Assembly: GCA_018268315.1 (NCBI GenBank)
Contig: JAFDWU010000001.1
Location: forward strand, 776,324-840,323
Length of the DNA: 64,000 nucleotides
Reading direction: 5' to 3'
From: Armatimonadota bacterium
Lineage (GTDB): Bacteria > Armatimonadota > Fimbriimonadia > Fimbriimonadales > Fimbriimonadaceae
The position numbers and the translations under genes were made by a program. The notes beneath the pieces were generated by a model, which saw only the letters and a list, made by a program, of their open reading frames with translations, was not told the DNA's origin and searched no databases. This document shows positions 53,062 through 62,196 of the stretch, in pieces; the first letter of the stretch is position 1; each line of letters opens with the position of its first letter.

Positions 53062-53085
53062 AATGGTCTCCGGATGGAGACCATT
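53062..53085. promoter_or_regulatory. perfect inverted repeat at the cytochrome gene start
   Basis: AATGGTCTCC and GGAGACCATT are ten-base perfect arms around GGAT. On the minus strand CATAAT overlaps the outer arm. The repeat sits four bases before the ATG at 53057. It could be an operator or a leader hairpin. Confidence 0.55.
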
Positions 53086-53098
53086 ATGCCGTCAGAAG

Positions 53099-53467
53099 TC
53101 AATCACCCGTTGGGACTATTCCAGCGTTTTCCACCATCAGGATCACCGTGCGCTGAGGCGCACGTGTGCGATGCACGACCCCTTTTGGAACCACGAACCC
53201 CTCGCCCGGTTTCAGAGAAACCGTCCGGTCTTCCAGATCAACAAGCAACTCCCCGCTCAACGTGAAGAAGAACTCATCATCGTCATCGTGCTTATGCCAA
53301 TGGTATTCCCCTTCAACCACCGCCCCGCGCACCACCGAGTCGTTCACTTTGCACAGCGTCTGGTTGAACCACTTGAACGTGCACTCATCGGCCATCTTAT
53401 TTACATCGATGAGCTCCAGCGGCTGGTAGAGGATGTTCAGGCGGGTTTCGTAAGGATAGTCGGGCAT
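53099..53467 (-). CDS. cupin domain protein
   Basis: The 122-residue cupin has the metal-binding motif YHWHKHDDDDEFFFTLSGELLVDL (core HWHKHDDDDEFF) and the second motif GFVVPKGVVHRTRAP, with the histidines and glutamate that hold a metal. It is a small cytoplasmic barrel of unknown substrate. TATAGT lies six bases before the ATG with no Shine-Dalgarno. The cytochrome gene follows, possibly co-transcribed. Confidence 0.92.
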   Translation of the reverse strand: MPDYPYETRLNILYQPLELIDVNKMADECTFKWFNQTLCKVNDSVVRGAVVEGEYHWHKHDDDDEFFFTLSGELLVDLEDRTVSLKPGEGFVVPKGVVHRTRAPQRTVILMVENAGIVPTGD

Positions 53468-53647
53468 GAAGTCACTATATCTCCCGATCTCATCCTCTCA
53501 TCACACAGCGACTAACACGCAATGGTGGCAATTGTCAGCGCTTAACGATCCTTGGGTTCGTACGCAATCACAGTGCATTTGCTGGGAATAGCCGCTAAAA
53601 TGGAAGAGTCGGATTGCACCCAAAAGGCGATCTGAGGAGGATTAGGA

Positions 53648-54286
53648 ATGTTGAGTATCAAACAAATGAGCGTTGGCGCGGTCGCGGCATTAGGGACCGT
53701 TAGCCTTGCTTCAAGCCATAAGGCAGCAGGAATGTTTCACTACGTGGGGATGTATGTGGAAGGCTGCAGCTGCTCCGCACCGTGCCCTTGTGAGCTGACC
53801 GGCGTATCTATGGGATGCGAAGGCGTTGGCTTCTTCCAGGCAAAAGCAGGCTCCAGCTATATGGGCCACTCCTTCGCAGGAGCAAGAATGGCCTACGCAA
53901 CTTCGCCCGGCAAGTATGTGGTCATCTACATCGATGCGCCTTCGGCTAAGGAGCGTCAGGCGATGGAGGGCTTTGCCCGCGCGGCGCTTGGCGGCTTTGG
54001 CAAGATCGAAGCGGTGAAGGACGCCAAGATCGCCATCGCAGGTTCCGGTGGCAACTACATGGCGTCGATTGACGGTGGCAACATCTGCACCTTCAGCAGC
54101 AAGATGATGAAGGGCGGCAATAACAAAGGGCCGATGGTCTATTCAAACATTCACGATCCGGTTCACCCGATCGTGATGCAAGGGACCACCACCTCGTGTA
54201 AGTTCAGCGACGGTGAGCACAAGTTCGATCTGAAGGATTCGAACGCCTATTACAACCCGTCGATGCACTCGAACGGCAAGATCTAA
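53648..54286 (+). CDS. secreted DUF1326-like protein
   Basis: The 212-residue protein has an AGGAGG ribosome site and a signal-like N-terminus (MLSIKQMSVGAVAALGTVSLASS). The cysteine cluster CSCSAPCPCELTG near residue 38 is the hallmark of the DUF1326 family, in which CxCxxxCxC probably holds a metal. The rest (PGKYVVIYIDAPSAKERQAMEGF, GFGKIEAVKDAKIAIAG) fits the same family. Homologues are of unknown function. A terminator follows. Confidence 0.85.
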   Translation: MLSIKQMSVGAVAALGTVSLASSHKAAGMFHYVGMYVEGCSCSAPCPCELTGVSMGCEGVGFFQAKAGSSYMGHSFAGARMAYATSPGKYVVIYIDAPSAKERQAMEGFARAALGGFGKIEAVKDAKIAIAGSGGNYMASIDGGNICTFSSKMMKGGNNKGPMVYSNIHDPVHPIVMQGTTTSCKFSDGEHKFDLKDSNAYYNPSMHSNGKI

Positions 54287-54305
54287 GCCCACAAAAACCA
54301 GAAAC

Positions 54306-54346
54306 GCCACCCGCAATTCCTAAATGGAATGGGTGGCATTTCTTTT
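54306..54346 (+). terminator. intrinsic terminator
   Basis: GCCACCC and GGGTGGC flank an inner stem ATTCC/GGAAT with a TAAAT loop, followed by ATTTCTTTT. It ends the DUF1326 gene and can also serve the convergent helicase gene. Confidence 0.8.
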
Positions 54347-54366
54347 GCCTAATTAAGCTTTACAGC

Positions 54367-55602
54367 TTAGCGGCGGCCAAAGCGCTGGAACGGCTTGCGG
54401 CCGCGAGACCTTCCGCCTCCGTGCTGCTGGGCGGGCGCTTGTGGCCTGTCCAGAGTAAGGACGGAATCCTTGGAAACCGGAAGCTGAGTCTTAAGCAGCC
54501 TTTCGATGTCCTTTACGTCTCGGTGCTGATCCGGCGTTGCGAAGGTAACCGCGCGTCCGCTGGCGCCTGCACGGCCGGTTCGGCCGATTCGGTGCACGTA
54601 ATCCTCAGGGTTCTCCGGGATGTCGTAGTTCACCACCATGGCGATGTCCTTAACGTCGATTCCTCGCGAAGTGATGTCGGTTGCGACCAACACGCGATAC
54701 TCGCCGGTTTTGAAACCGTGAAGAGCAGCCCTGCGCTGAGCAAGCGTTCGATCCGAGTGAATCTCCGCTGCGGAGTGGCCGTTGAAGCGAACCGCGCTGG
54801 CAAGCTTCCGCGCGCCGTGCCGGGTTCGGGTGAAGACGAGGACTGCGCCGTTGTTCTTCTGAAGAATCGTCTGCAGAAGGTCGCTTTTGCCTTCCTTCTC
54901 GACCACGTAAAGCTCTTGCTCCACGTTGTCAGGGGTCGTTCCGGCTCGGCTGAGCTCCACTCGCATCGGATCTCGCAGATAGTCTTCCGCAAGGTCCGCG
55001 ATCTCGCCCGGCATGGTAGCCGAGAAGAGCAGCGTCTGGCGGTCATTTGGCGTGGCGCCTAGAATGCGGCGGATAGCGGGGGCAAAGCCCATATCCAGCA
55101 TTCGGTCGGCTTCGTCAAGGACGGCAATCTGAACGTTGTCCAGCTTGACCGTGCCCTGGTTCATGTGGTCCATGAGCCTTCCGGGGGTGGCGATGATGAA
55201 TTGCGGCCTAGAGCGCAACTGCGATAGCTGCCTGCCCATCGGCATTCCGCCGATGAGACAAACCGTGCGAACCTGGAACTTGCGAAGAGTGTCTTCGATT
55301 TGCAGGGCGAGCTCACGGGTAGGAGCGATAATTAGGCCGACCTTGCCCTGTTGTAGGTTGGCAAGCATTGGTAGACCAAAAGCGAGCGTTTTACCGGTGC
55401 CGGTTTGAGCAATTCCCACGAGGTCGCGACCTGTGAGCGCAATCGGAATTGCCTGTGCCTGGATCGGGGTTGGGGTTGTAAACCCCATTCGGTTTAAAGT
55501 CGACTGAAGGTGTTGGGGGATGTCGAAGGCGGCGAAGCCGCTGGTTTGAGATATTTCTGGCATAAAAAAGGCCGGAGCCGATATCTTCGATCCCGGATGC
55601 AT
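54367..55602 (-). CDS. DEAD-box RNA helicase, RhlE-like
   Basis: The 411-residue protein has all DEAD-box motifs: the Q-motif region with PTPIQAQAIP, motif I AQTGTGKT, Ia PTRELALQ, TPGR, motif II DEAD, motif III SAT, and the C-terminal motifs VLVFTRTRHGARKLA, ATDITSRGIDV and HRIGRTGRAGA. The basic tail (GGGRSRGRKPFQRFGRR) is typical of RhlE-type helicases acting in RNA decay and ribosome assembly. The start is either the ATG at 55602 or one at 55563; neither has a ribosome site. Confidence 0.95.
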   Translation of the reverse strand: MHPGSKISAPAFFMPEISQTSGFAAFDIPQHLQSTLNRMGFTTPTPIQAQAIPIALTGRDLVGIAQTGTGKTLAFGLPMLANLQQGKVGLIIAPTRELALQIEDTLRKFQVRTVCLIGGMPMGRQLSQLRSRPQFIIATPGRLMDHMNQGTVKLDNVQIAVLDEADRMLDMGFAPAIRRILGATPNDRQTLLFSATMPGEIADLAEDYLRDPMRVELSRAGTTPDNVEQELYVVEKEGKSDLLQTILQKNNGAVLVFTRTRHGARKLASAVRFNGHSAAEIHSDRTLAQRRAALHGFKTGEYRVLVATDITSRGIDVKDIAMVVNYDIPENPEDYVHRIGRTGRAGASGRAVTFATPDQHRDVKDIERLLKTQLPVSKDSVLTLDRPQAPAQQHGGGRSRGRKPFQRFGRR

Positions 55603-55784
55603 CTATTGTTGCATTTCCAACCGACAAATATCTACGTTTCCGGGCCATTGAGGTTCAAGCGAAGGCGCCTAACTCAAAGATTCAGGTTGCGAAAGCAATC
55701 TATTGTCACGTTCTTATCCCGGAACGACAAAGAGTTCTCAGGAGAATCAGCAGTTTAAAGATATGCGCTGATCACACAGAACCT

Positions 55785-56513
55785 ATGAACATTCGATCTT
55801 TGCGTTCTCTGACTCTTGCCGTGCTGGTGGCCGCTACAACGGTTGCCCACGCTTCGATTACCAGCTATAGCGACTTTTGCAGTGGGCAGAGCATTCTTTA
55901 CACTTCAAATTCGGGTTACTTCGACCTGAATTCCTTTAACGCGACAAACCCCTTTTCATGGTCCGACACCGGTAGCCAGTATGAAAACGGCTACAGCCTT
56001 TTTGGGTACGGCTCATATTCTTCGACATTGGCTGCTTCATCGACAAGTCTGGATCTTGTCGGCAGGGTGTACGATTATCTCGAAGCCGACAACTATTTCA
56101 CGTACAGTGGAGGCTACAGTTACGGCTCCATCTACAAGCAAGGTGGCTTTAACTTCACCCTAGATAATGCGGGAGTTGTCAATCTTAGCCAAACCACCTA
56201 CGGCGCAAACCAATCAGGCGGTGGGTACACGACCTGCTATTCCTTCCTGTACCTGGACGGAACCTATTACACCTATACGCCGGGCACCGTTTCCTTCACG
56301 GTGAATGTCTCGGCCGGGAGTCACGTCGCGTTCTTCTATTCTGGTGTTTCGGCATCAAACACGGGATACGCTTACAACAGCCAGTTCTCGTATAACAACG
56401 CAAACTACGAACTCCGAGTCGATTCGCAGCCCGTACCTGAACCCACCTCGATGGCTGTCCTCGCTCTTGGTGCGATCGGAGTAATTCGAAGACGACACAA
56501 CCGCTCGGCTTAG
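55785..56513 (+). CDS. secreted protein with PEP-CTERM sorting signal
   Basis: The 242-residue protein has a signal peptide (MNIRSLRSLTLAVLVAATTVAHA). The middle is tyrosine-, glycine- and serine-rich. The C-terminus VPEPTSMAVLALGAIGVIRRR is the PEP-CTERM sorting signal: the PEP motif, a hydrophobic helix and basic residues, cut by an exosortase. It is therefore probably surface-attached or part of an exopolysaccharide-linked matrix. No exosortase gene lies in the window. No ribosome site stands out. Confidence 0.85.
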   Translation: MNIRSLRSLTLAVLVAATTVAHASITSYSDFCSGQSILYTSNSGYFDLNSFNATNPFSWSDTGSQYENGYSLFGYGSYSSTLAASSTSLDLVGRVYDYLEADNYFTYSGGYSYGSIYKQGGFNFTLDNAGVVNLSQTTYGANQSGGGYTTCYSFLYLDGTYYTYTPGTVSFTVNVSAGSHVAFFYSGVSASNTGYAYNSQFSYNNANYELRVDSQPVPEPTSMAVLALGAIGVIRRRHNRSA

Positions 56514-56534
56514 AAAGTAGCCACCGACAAAATG

Positions 56535-56571
56535 CAGCCTTCCCGGTTTGCGGGAGGGCTGTCGTCTTCTT
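56535..56571 (+). terminator. intrinsic terminator
   Basis: CAGCC-T-TCCCG and CGGGA-G-GGCTG form a stem around GTTTG, followed by TCGTCTTCTT. It ends the PEP-CTERM gene and lies next to the convergent serS stop. Confidence 0.75.
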
Positions 56572-57847
56572 ATACTCTTATCTCTTGAGCGCCGATGTAG
56601 TGCCAGAGCGGCTCGGGCACTACTATCTTCCCATCCGGCCGATAGAATGTTTCCAAGATCGCCGCGAACAGCCTCGGCGTCGCAAGACCGCTGCCGTTTA
56701 GCGTATGCACGAACTCCGGCTTCTCGCCCTGCCCGCGCCGGAAGCGGATGTTCGCCCGCCGCGCCTGGAACGACTCGAAGTTGGAGCAAGATGAAATTTC
56801 AAGATAGCGCCCCACGCCTGGGCACCAGACCTCGAGGTCGTAGCACTTGGCGTTTGTGAAGCTCATCTCGCCGCCGCACAGCAGCGTCACCCGGTAGTGA
56901 AGGCCAAGCGTCTGTAGCACCGATTCGGCATCCGCTACCAGCGCTTCTAGCTCGTTATAGCTATCTTCCGGCTTGGCAAACTTAACCAATTCCACCTTGT
57001 CGAACTGGTGCATGCGCTGGATGCCGCGCGTGTCCTTGCCCGCGGCCCCTGCCTCGCGCCGAAAACAACCGGAAAACGCCGCCAGCTTGATCGTAAGGTC
57101 CGCGCCATCCAAAATTTCCTCGCGGTAGAGGTTGGTCACCGGCACCTCGGCGGTCGGAATCAAGTACAAGTCGTCATCTGCGAGCTTATACAATTCCTCG
57201 CCAAACTTCGGCAGCTGCCCGGTGCCGATTAGCGCCGAAGGCAGCACCATGAACGGCGGATAGACCTCGCGGTAGCCGTTCTTCAGGGTCTGATGGTCAA
57301 TCATGAAGTTGAAGAGCGCCCGCTGCAACCGCGCTCCCCAGCCGGTGTAAACAGCAAAGCCGCTGCCGGAAATCTTGCTCGCACGCGGGAGGTCGAGCAT
57401 GCCAAGCTCGGTCGCCACGTCCCAGTGCGCCTTCGGCTCGAAGTCCAGCTTCGCGGGCTCTCCCCACGTGCGAACCACCTTGTTCTCGGCCTCGGTCAGC
57501 CCATCCGGCACCGATTCGTGCGGCGGATTCGGGACGTCAAGCTCTAATTCGTAAAGCGAGGCTTCCAGATCGCGCTGCTTTTGCTCGCCGTCCTGGACCT
57601 TCTCCTTGATCTCCTTCGTTTGGGCCTTGGCCTTCTCGGCTTCTTCCTTTTGGCCCTTCGCCATGAGTTCGCCAATCGACTTGCTGATCTTGTTCAGCTC
57701 CGCCTGATGAACCTCAAGTTCGCGCAGAAGGCGCGCCCGCTCCTCAAGCATCACGACGATCTCAGGAATCGGCGCCTTCAGCCCCTTGCGAGCAATTGCC
57801 TGCTCCAGAAGCTCGGGATTTTGGCGAATGAGGTTGCGATCTACCAT
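56570..57847 (-). CDS. serS: seryl-tRNA synthetase
   Basis: The 425-residue enzyme charges tRNA-Ser. The N-terminal coiled coil (residues about 25-105, rich in Glu and Lys) binds the long arm of tRNA-Ser. The class II motifs are present: motif 2 [21 protein letters not shown] (core FRREAG) and motif 3 [18 protein letters not shown] (core [13 protein letters not shown]). The ATG at 57847 ([14 protein letters not shown]) gives the usual bacterial length; the frame runs 13 codons further up. TAAAAT lies 11 bases upstream. Confidence 0.97.
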   Translation of the reverse strand: MVDRNLIRQNPELLEQAIARKGLKAPIPEIVVMLEERARLLRELEVHQAELNKISKSIGELMAKGQKEEAEKAKAQTKEIKEKVQDGEQKQRDLEASLYELELDVPNPPHESVPDGLTEAENKVVRTWGEPAKLDFEPKAHWDVATELGMLDLPRASKISGSGFAVYTGWGARLQRALFNFMIDHQTLKNGYREVYPPFMVLPSALIGTGQLPKFGEELYKLADDDLYLIPTAEVPVTNLYREEILDGADLTIKLAAFSGCFRREAGAAGKDTRGIQRMHQFDKVELVKFAKPEDSYNELEALVADAESVLQTLGLHYRVTLLCGGEMSFTNAKCYDLEVWCPGVGRYLEISSCSNFESFQARRANIRFRRGQGEKPEFVHTLNGSGLATPRLFAAILETFYRPDGKIVVPEPLWHYIGAQEIRV

Positions 57848-57902
57848 GGAAGGAGTCCATTTTACCGGCCCCTCACCTTTCTCCAACTTGTATCATTAAG
57901 CG

Positions 57903-58403
57903 ATGGCGATTATTGGGCTGGGATCAAACGTGGGCGATCGCCTGACCCATCTGCGCGAAGCCGTCTTGGAACTCAAGAAGCACGGTACGGTCCAGCGCCT
58001 TAGCTCGGCTTATGAAACCGCCCCGCTTTACGTGGAGGACCAAGGCTCCTTTCTGAATGCGGTGCTCCTCTATGAAACCGACTTGGGCCCACTAGAACTG
58101 CTAAAGCAGCTCAAGCAAATTGAAAGCGAAATCGGGCGGCAAAGCCGCCAGCGATACGGCCCGCGAGAGATTGATCTTGACCTGCTGGCCTACGGCCAGC
58201 TTCAGTACGCCTTCCACAATGGCTCCCAGGTCAGGCTGCAAGTTCCTCATCCGAAGATCGTCGAGCGAAGGTTTGTATTAGAGCCGCTTGCGGAAATCGC
58301 GCCGAGCGCGGAACTCCCGGGAATGGGAATCGTACTTGAACTCGTTAGTAGCATTGAAGTGCAGAATCAGCACGTCTCAAGGTTGCCAGATGCCATTCTA
58401 TAA
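57903..58403 (+). CDS. folK: 2-amino-4-hydroxy-6-hydroxymethyldihydropteridine pyrophosphokinase
   Basis: The 166-residue HPPK transfers pyrophosphate from ATP to the pterin in folate synthesis. GLGSNVGDRLTHLREAV opens it, and RYGPREIDLDLL with its two aspartates binds magnesium and ATP. PHPKIVERRFVLEPLAEIAP completes the signature. TATCAT lies six bases before the ATG, without a Shine-Dalgarno. The 3' end overlaps the first GspF gene by 14 bases. Confidence 0.97.
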   Translation: MAIIGLGSNVGDRLTHLREAVLELKKHGTVQRLSSAYETAPLYVEDQGSFLNAVLLYETDLGPLELLKQLKQIESEIGRQSRQRYGPREIDLDLLAYGQLQYAFHNGSQVRLQVPHPKIVERRFVLEPLAEIAPSAELPGMGIVLELVSSIEVQNQHVSRLPDAIL

Positions 58404-59742
58404 GTACAAAGCGGTCGATAGCGCGGGAACTGCCGTTGAAGGCACGCTACAGGCGCGCGACGCTCGCGAGGCATCCGAAGCGCTGAAGGCGAAGAATCTG
58501 CGGGTACGCATGCTAAGCGAAGCCAACTCCGCCGCGGCCAACGCGCAGCCGCCACGACCTGCCCCGGTTGCCCGCCCAACTACGAGGCCAGAGCCCATTA
58601 TCCAAACCGCCGCCGCCCGGCCGCCAATTCCATCCGCGCGGCAAGTCATCAACGTCCCGGTAGCGCCCGCGCCGGTTGTCCACAACACAAGGCTGTTCAC
58701 AGATAAGGACCTCTATATCCTTTTCACCCAGCTAAACACCTTGTCCACGTCTGGCATCAATGCCGTTCAGGCGTTCCAGGATGTCAGCACCAGGGTCCCA
58801 AGGAGCGACTACCGCGCCTCGCTGCAAGACATTGCCGCTCGCGCGGCGGAGGGACGATCCATCGCCTCCGTGATGGAGGAGTATCCGATGCTCTACCCGC
58901 CTCATGTGGTGGGCCTCGTTAGAGCTGGAGAAGTGGCGGGTTTCCTTCCTGATGCTTTCGCAACCATCTTTGAGCAGGCCGACGCCAACCGCAGATTCAA
59001 GCGCTGGTTCACCTGGCTTGGATGGATAGCCATCGCCTGTATTCTTTGCATCCCGCCGACCAAGATGCTAACGAATGCAACTCTCATCGCGTGGGACAAG
59101 CAGGAACAGGCGGGCGGCGCTTTTGGCTTCAGCGCTTGGCAGATACTTGGAGATGCAATCAAAGAAGAACTCGCAAGTGGGCTGCTGCCGAAGCAGTTAC
59201 TTGGTATTGCCGCGGTTATCCTCTTCATCCTTTGGTACAACCGCTCGATGGCGTTGCGGCCACTTCGGCATAAGCTGGCGCTCTATACGCCTGGAGTCGC
59301 CCGGAGGGCAAAATTCGAATCGCTTGGGTTCTTTAGCTACGCGCTTGGCATGGTCAGCAAGGCGGGCATTCCCCCGCAGCGGGCCTGGGAAATGGCGACC
59401 GCCAGCATGCCCAACCTAAGCGTGCGTGACAGGATGGAGACAAGCGCGAAGACGATGACCGAGAGCACGAAGCTAAGCGACGTGCTGTATCGCAGCCGTG
59501 CGATTCCCAAGGAATTTGCGCCGATGGTGCAAACCGGGGAGATGACAGGCGACGTTGCTGGCCAATTATTAGAGATATCGCGCTCGCAGATGGAGGAGTA
59601 TCGGCTTCAGGACAAGGCCTCCAAGGTGCGCGTGGGATGCTGGATGTTCCTTGTCATGGCGATCACAAGCATGGCCATCATCGGCATATTCTACGGCGAC
59701 TTCATGATGAGGCTGATGCAGAAGATTTTGAAAACGGACTGA
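58390..59742 (+). CDS. type II secretion/type IV pilus assembly protein, PilC/GspF type (first copy)
   Basis: From the ATG at 58390 (MPFYKYKAVDSAG, the family start) the product is 450 residues. A GspF N-terminal domain (about 1-65) precedes a proline/alanine linker (about 65-115). Two T2SSF domains follow (about 120-240, with helix WFTWLGWIAIACILCIPPT; and 300-430, with GMVSKAGIPPQRAWEMAT and the final membrane helix). These inner membrane proteins form the platform for pilin or pseudopilin assembly. It overlaps folK by 14 bases, and a second PilC/GspF gene follows. Confidence 0.9.
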   Translation: MPFYKYKAVDSAGTAVEGTLQARDAREASEALKAKNLRVRMLSEANSAAANAQPPRPAPVARPTTRPEPIIQTAAARPPIPSARQVINVPVAPAPVVHNTRLFTDKDLYILFTQLNTLSTSGINAVQAFQDVSTRVPRSDYRASLQDIAARAAEGRSIASVMEEYPMLYPPHVVGLVRAGEVAGFLPDAFATIFEQADANRRFKRWFTWLGWIAIACILCIPPTKMLTNATLIAWDKQEQAGGAFGFSAWQILGDAIKEELASGLLPKQLLGIAAVILFILWYNRSMALRPLRHKLALYTPGVARRAKFESLGFFSYALGMVSKAGIPPQRAWEMATASMPNLSVRDRMETSAKTMTESTKLSDVLYRSRAIPKEFAPMVQTGEMTGDVAGQLLEISRSQMEEYRLQDKASKVRVGCWMFLVMAITSMAIIGIFYGDFMMRLMQKILKTD

Positions 59743-59746
59743 CTAA

Positions 59747-61111
59747 ATGCCAACGTTTGAATACGAAGCCGTCTCCGCAGATGGAAAGCGAGAAAAAGGA
59801 AACGTCATCGGGCAAAGCCTTGATCAGGCGCTGGAAAGCCTTACCGCGCGCGGTCTGACGGTGGAGCACATCGGGCAGGCGGTCAGCCACGGCGATCCCC
59901 TCGCGGGCTTTACCGATTTCGAGCCGGTGGTGCCCGCTTATCAGCCCACTTATGCTCCGGTCGAAGTTGCAAGGCAAGAGGTTCCCGCCTACCAGCCGGT
60001 CACGTCCTTTCCTGAACAGCCGGCGCAGCAAGAAGGACCGCCACTCGGCCCGCGCTCTGCGCTTCAAACCCAAGTTGTTGGGCGAATTGTCAGTGGCGTC
60101 GATCTGAGCCACCAGGAAATGTTCTTCCGCCAGTTCGCGGCGATGGAAAAGGCAGGCGTGCCGATGGTCAGCGCGCTTGAGACGCTTTCCAACCAATCGC
60201 ACAGCGCCAAGCTGAAAGAGATTGTGCTGGAGCTTCGCGACCACGTTAACCATGGTCGCCCGATCAGCGCGGGACTGCAACGATATCCAGAGGTCTTCTC
60301 GCCCCTCACCGTCTCGTTGGTGCGCGCGGGTGAAGCGGGCGGCTTCCTGCCCGACGCCATGCGCCAAATTGCCGACTACCTGGTGGATGAAATCGAGCTG
60401 AAGCGGCTGTACAAGAAGATCACCTTCCAGCCGAAGATGGTGCTGATCGCATCGATCGTCATCTACATCGCTACGAACGCTTTTCTTGCCTCAGTCGGCA
60501 AGGGCAAACCGCTCTACTCCCCGCTTATCGATCCCCGGGTCTGGCTCGTACTTGGGCCGGTTCTCATTGGCCTGTTTGCTTATTTCCGAATTGGCCTTGC
60601 CAATCAGGCTCTGCGATATGGCTTCGACAAGTACGTGCTGTGGGTGCCGTATCTCGGCAACACGCTCAAGCAATACTCGATGGCCAAATTTGGCCGCGCC
60701 TTTGGCGCGCTTTACGAAGGCGGCGTACCCGCGGGAACGGCCGCTGAGATGGCTGCCGACAGTTGCGACAACGAGTATCTGCGCTCACTGATCCATCCCG
60801 CCTCCCAGAAATTGCAGGAAGGCGCGCCGATCGCGCCAACGCTTGCGGTCACCGGCGCATTCGATCCCATTGTTCTGAACATGCTCGCAACGGGCGAAAC
60901 CACCGGCAACGTTAACGACATGCTGACCAAGATGGCGGATTACTACGAGGATGAAGCCAAACTGCGCTCCAAGCAGCTCGCCGAAGTCACCGGAATCGCG
61001 TTGCTGCTGTGCGCGGGAATCTACGTGCTCTTCCTTATGATAGGATTCTATGGTGGGCAAGCGGCGCAGGCCATTCAAGGCTCGGGAGCGCTTAACCCAG
61101 GCGGAGACTAG
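59747..61111 (+). CDS. type II secretion/type IV pilus assembly protein, PilC/GspF type (second copy)
   Basis: The 454-residue protein starts four bases after the first PilC/GspF gene ends. It repeats the layout: N-terminal GspF strand block (MPTFEYEAVSADGKREKG), a proline/glutamine linker (about 70-105), then T2SSF domains with FFRQFAAMEKAGVPMVSALETLS and FGRAFGALYEGGVPAGTAAEMAA and the final membrane helix (GIALLLCAGIYVLFLMIGFYG). The two copies are only distantly alike. Both may act in one platform or serve separate assembly systems. Confidence 0.9.
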   Translation: MPTFEYEAVSADGKREKGNVIGQSLDQALESLTARGLTVEHIGQAVSHGDPLAGFTDFEPVVPAYQPTYAPVEVARQEVPAYQPVTSFPEQPAQQEGPPLGPRSALQTQVVGRIVSGVDLSHQEMFFRQFAAMEKAGVPMVSALETLSNQSHSAKLKEIVLELRDHVNHGRPISAGLQRYPEVFSPLTVSLVRAGEAGGFLPDAMRQIADYLVDEIELKRLYKKITFQPKMVLIASIVIYIATNAFLASVGKGKPLYSPLIDPRVWLVLGPVLIGLFAYFRIGLANQALRYGFDKYVLWVPYLGNTLKQYSMAKFGRAFGALYEGGVPAGTAAEMAADSCDNEYLRSLIHPASQKLQEGAPIAPTLAVTGAFDPIVLNMLATGETTGNVNDMLTKMADYYEDEAKLRSKQLAEVTGIALLLCAGIYVLFLMIGFYGGQAAQAIQGSGALNPGGD

Positions 61112-61113
61112 TT

Positions 61114-62196
61114 TTGCCGACCTACTACCAAGTTCTGGGCCTCACAAGAGGATGTAAACAGGAGGAGATTCGCTCCGCCTACCGGAAGTTGGTGCTGGCC
61201 CATCACCCTGACCACTCAAGCGATCCAAAGAGCAAAGAAATCTTCATCGCAGTCACGGAAGCCTATGATGTGCTTTCCGATCCTACGAAGCGTAAAGCCT
61301 ATGACCATGCGCTGGCAGCCGATGAAGAGCGAAAGCGGCCCAAGACCGCCACCCCTCGCCCTTCGACGCCCCCGCAATCCGCCAAGAAACCCGGCGCGCC
61401 TCGGCCCGGCGCATCGGTGGATATCGCTCGCCTGACTTCCCTTTACAGTCGTGGGCGCCACGTGGATGCCGAGAACCTTGCCCACAAGATCATCGCTTCC
61501 GATTCTCGCCAGCCACTGCCTTACGCCATTCTGGGTGATCTCGCACGCACCAAGGGCAGGTTTGGCGAAGCGGCGAAGTTCTACGCTTACGCGGTTCAGA
61601 TGGACCCGCGCAACGAGCTTTATCAGCACCGGCATGAGGAAATGATTCGAGCCGCCGACCGGGCGATTCGACGCAAGACGGAGAAGAATGTCGAACGCAA
61701 CAGCGCCGCCATCATGTCGGGAGCGGCGGGCATTGTTGGGCTTACGGGAATCTATCTGATCGTCAGCAAAGAGCCGCCGCTTTTCTCAAGCATCGCCCTC
61801 ATTTCCAGCTTCACGATCGGGCTGGTGGTTATGGCGCTGATCTCTGGCATCGCACTTGGGGCCGGGCTTTCGCTGGCAGGCAATATCGACCGGTTTGTAT
61901 CCGTTTCCACTACCTCGGTCGGGCGAATTTCTCCTTCGGTGGCGCTGGGGACCGTTGCCATCTTCAATTTCTGGCTTGCGGTTGGGCTCTATTTCGTCGT
62001 GGCAACCATTCTGAACGCCCAAAACTACTCAACCGGGCGACTCCTTGCCGGAGTCGCCATTACCGTCGGCTTTCTCAGCCTCTGCTCGTACCTTTCGCCA
62101 AGCCTGAATGCCGTCCAGACTCTCATCTGGTCCGGCAATCTCATCTACATTGGCGCGCTGATGGGCTGGATGTTTATCGACTCGATGAAGGCCTAA
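61114..62196 (+). CDS. membrane-anchored J-domain protein
   Basis: The start is TTG, three bases after the PilC/GspF stop, with GGAG seven bases upstream. The 360-residue protein has an N-terminal J domain: YYQVLGLTRGCKQEEIRSAYRKLVLAHHPDHSS, with the HPD motif (core LAHHPDHSS), and ends near residue 70. TPR-like helices follow (about 105-170), then about five membrane helices. J-domains stimulate DnaK; this one probably recruits it to the inner membrane. The context suggests a link to the pilus/secretion platform, but that is inference. Confidence 0.9.
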   Translation: MPTYYQVLGLTRGCKQEEIRSAYRKLVLAHHPDHSSDPKSKEIFIAVTEAYDVLSDPTKRKAYDHALAADEERKRPKTATPRPSTPPQSAKKPGAPRPGASVDIARLTSLYSRGRHVDAENLAHKIIASDSRQPLPYAILGDLARTKGRFGEAAKFYAYAVQMDPRNELYQHRHEEMIRAADRAIRRKTEKNVERNSAAIMSGAAGIVGLTGIYLIVSKEPPLFSSIALISSFTIGLVVMALISGIALGAGLSLAGNIDRFVSVSTTSVGRISPSVALGTVAIFNFWLAVGLYFVVATILNAQNYSTGRLLAGVAITVGFLSLCSYLSPSLNAVQTLIWSGNLIYIGALMGWMFIDSMKA

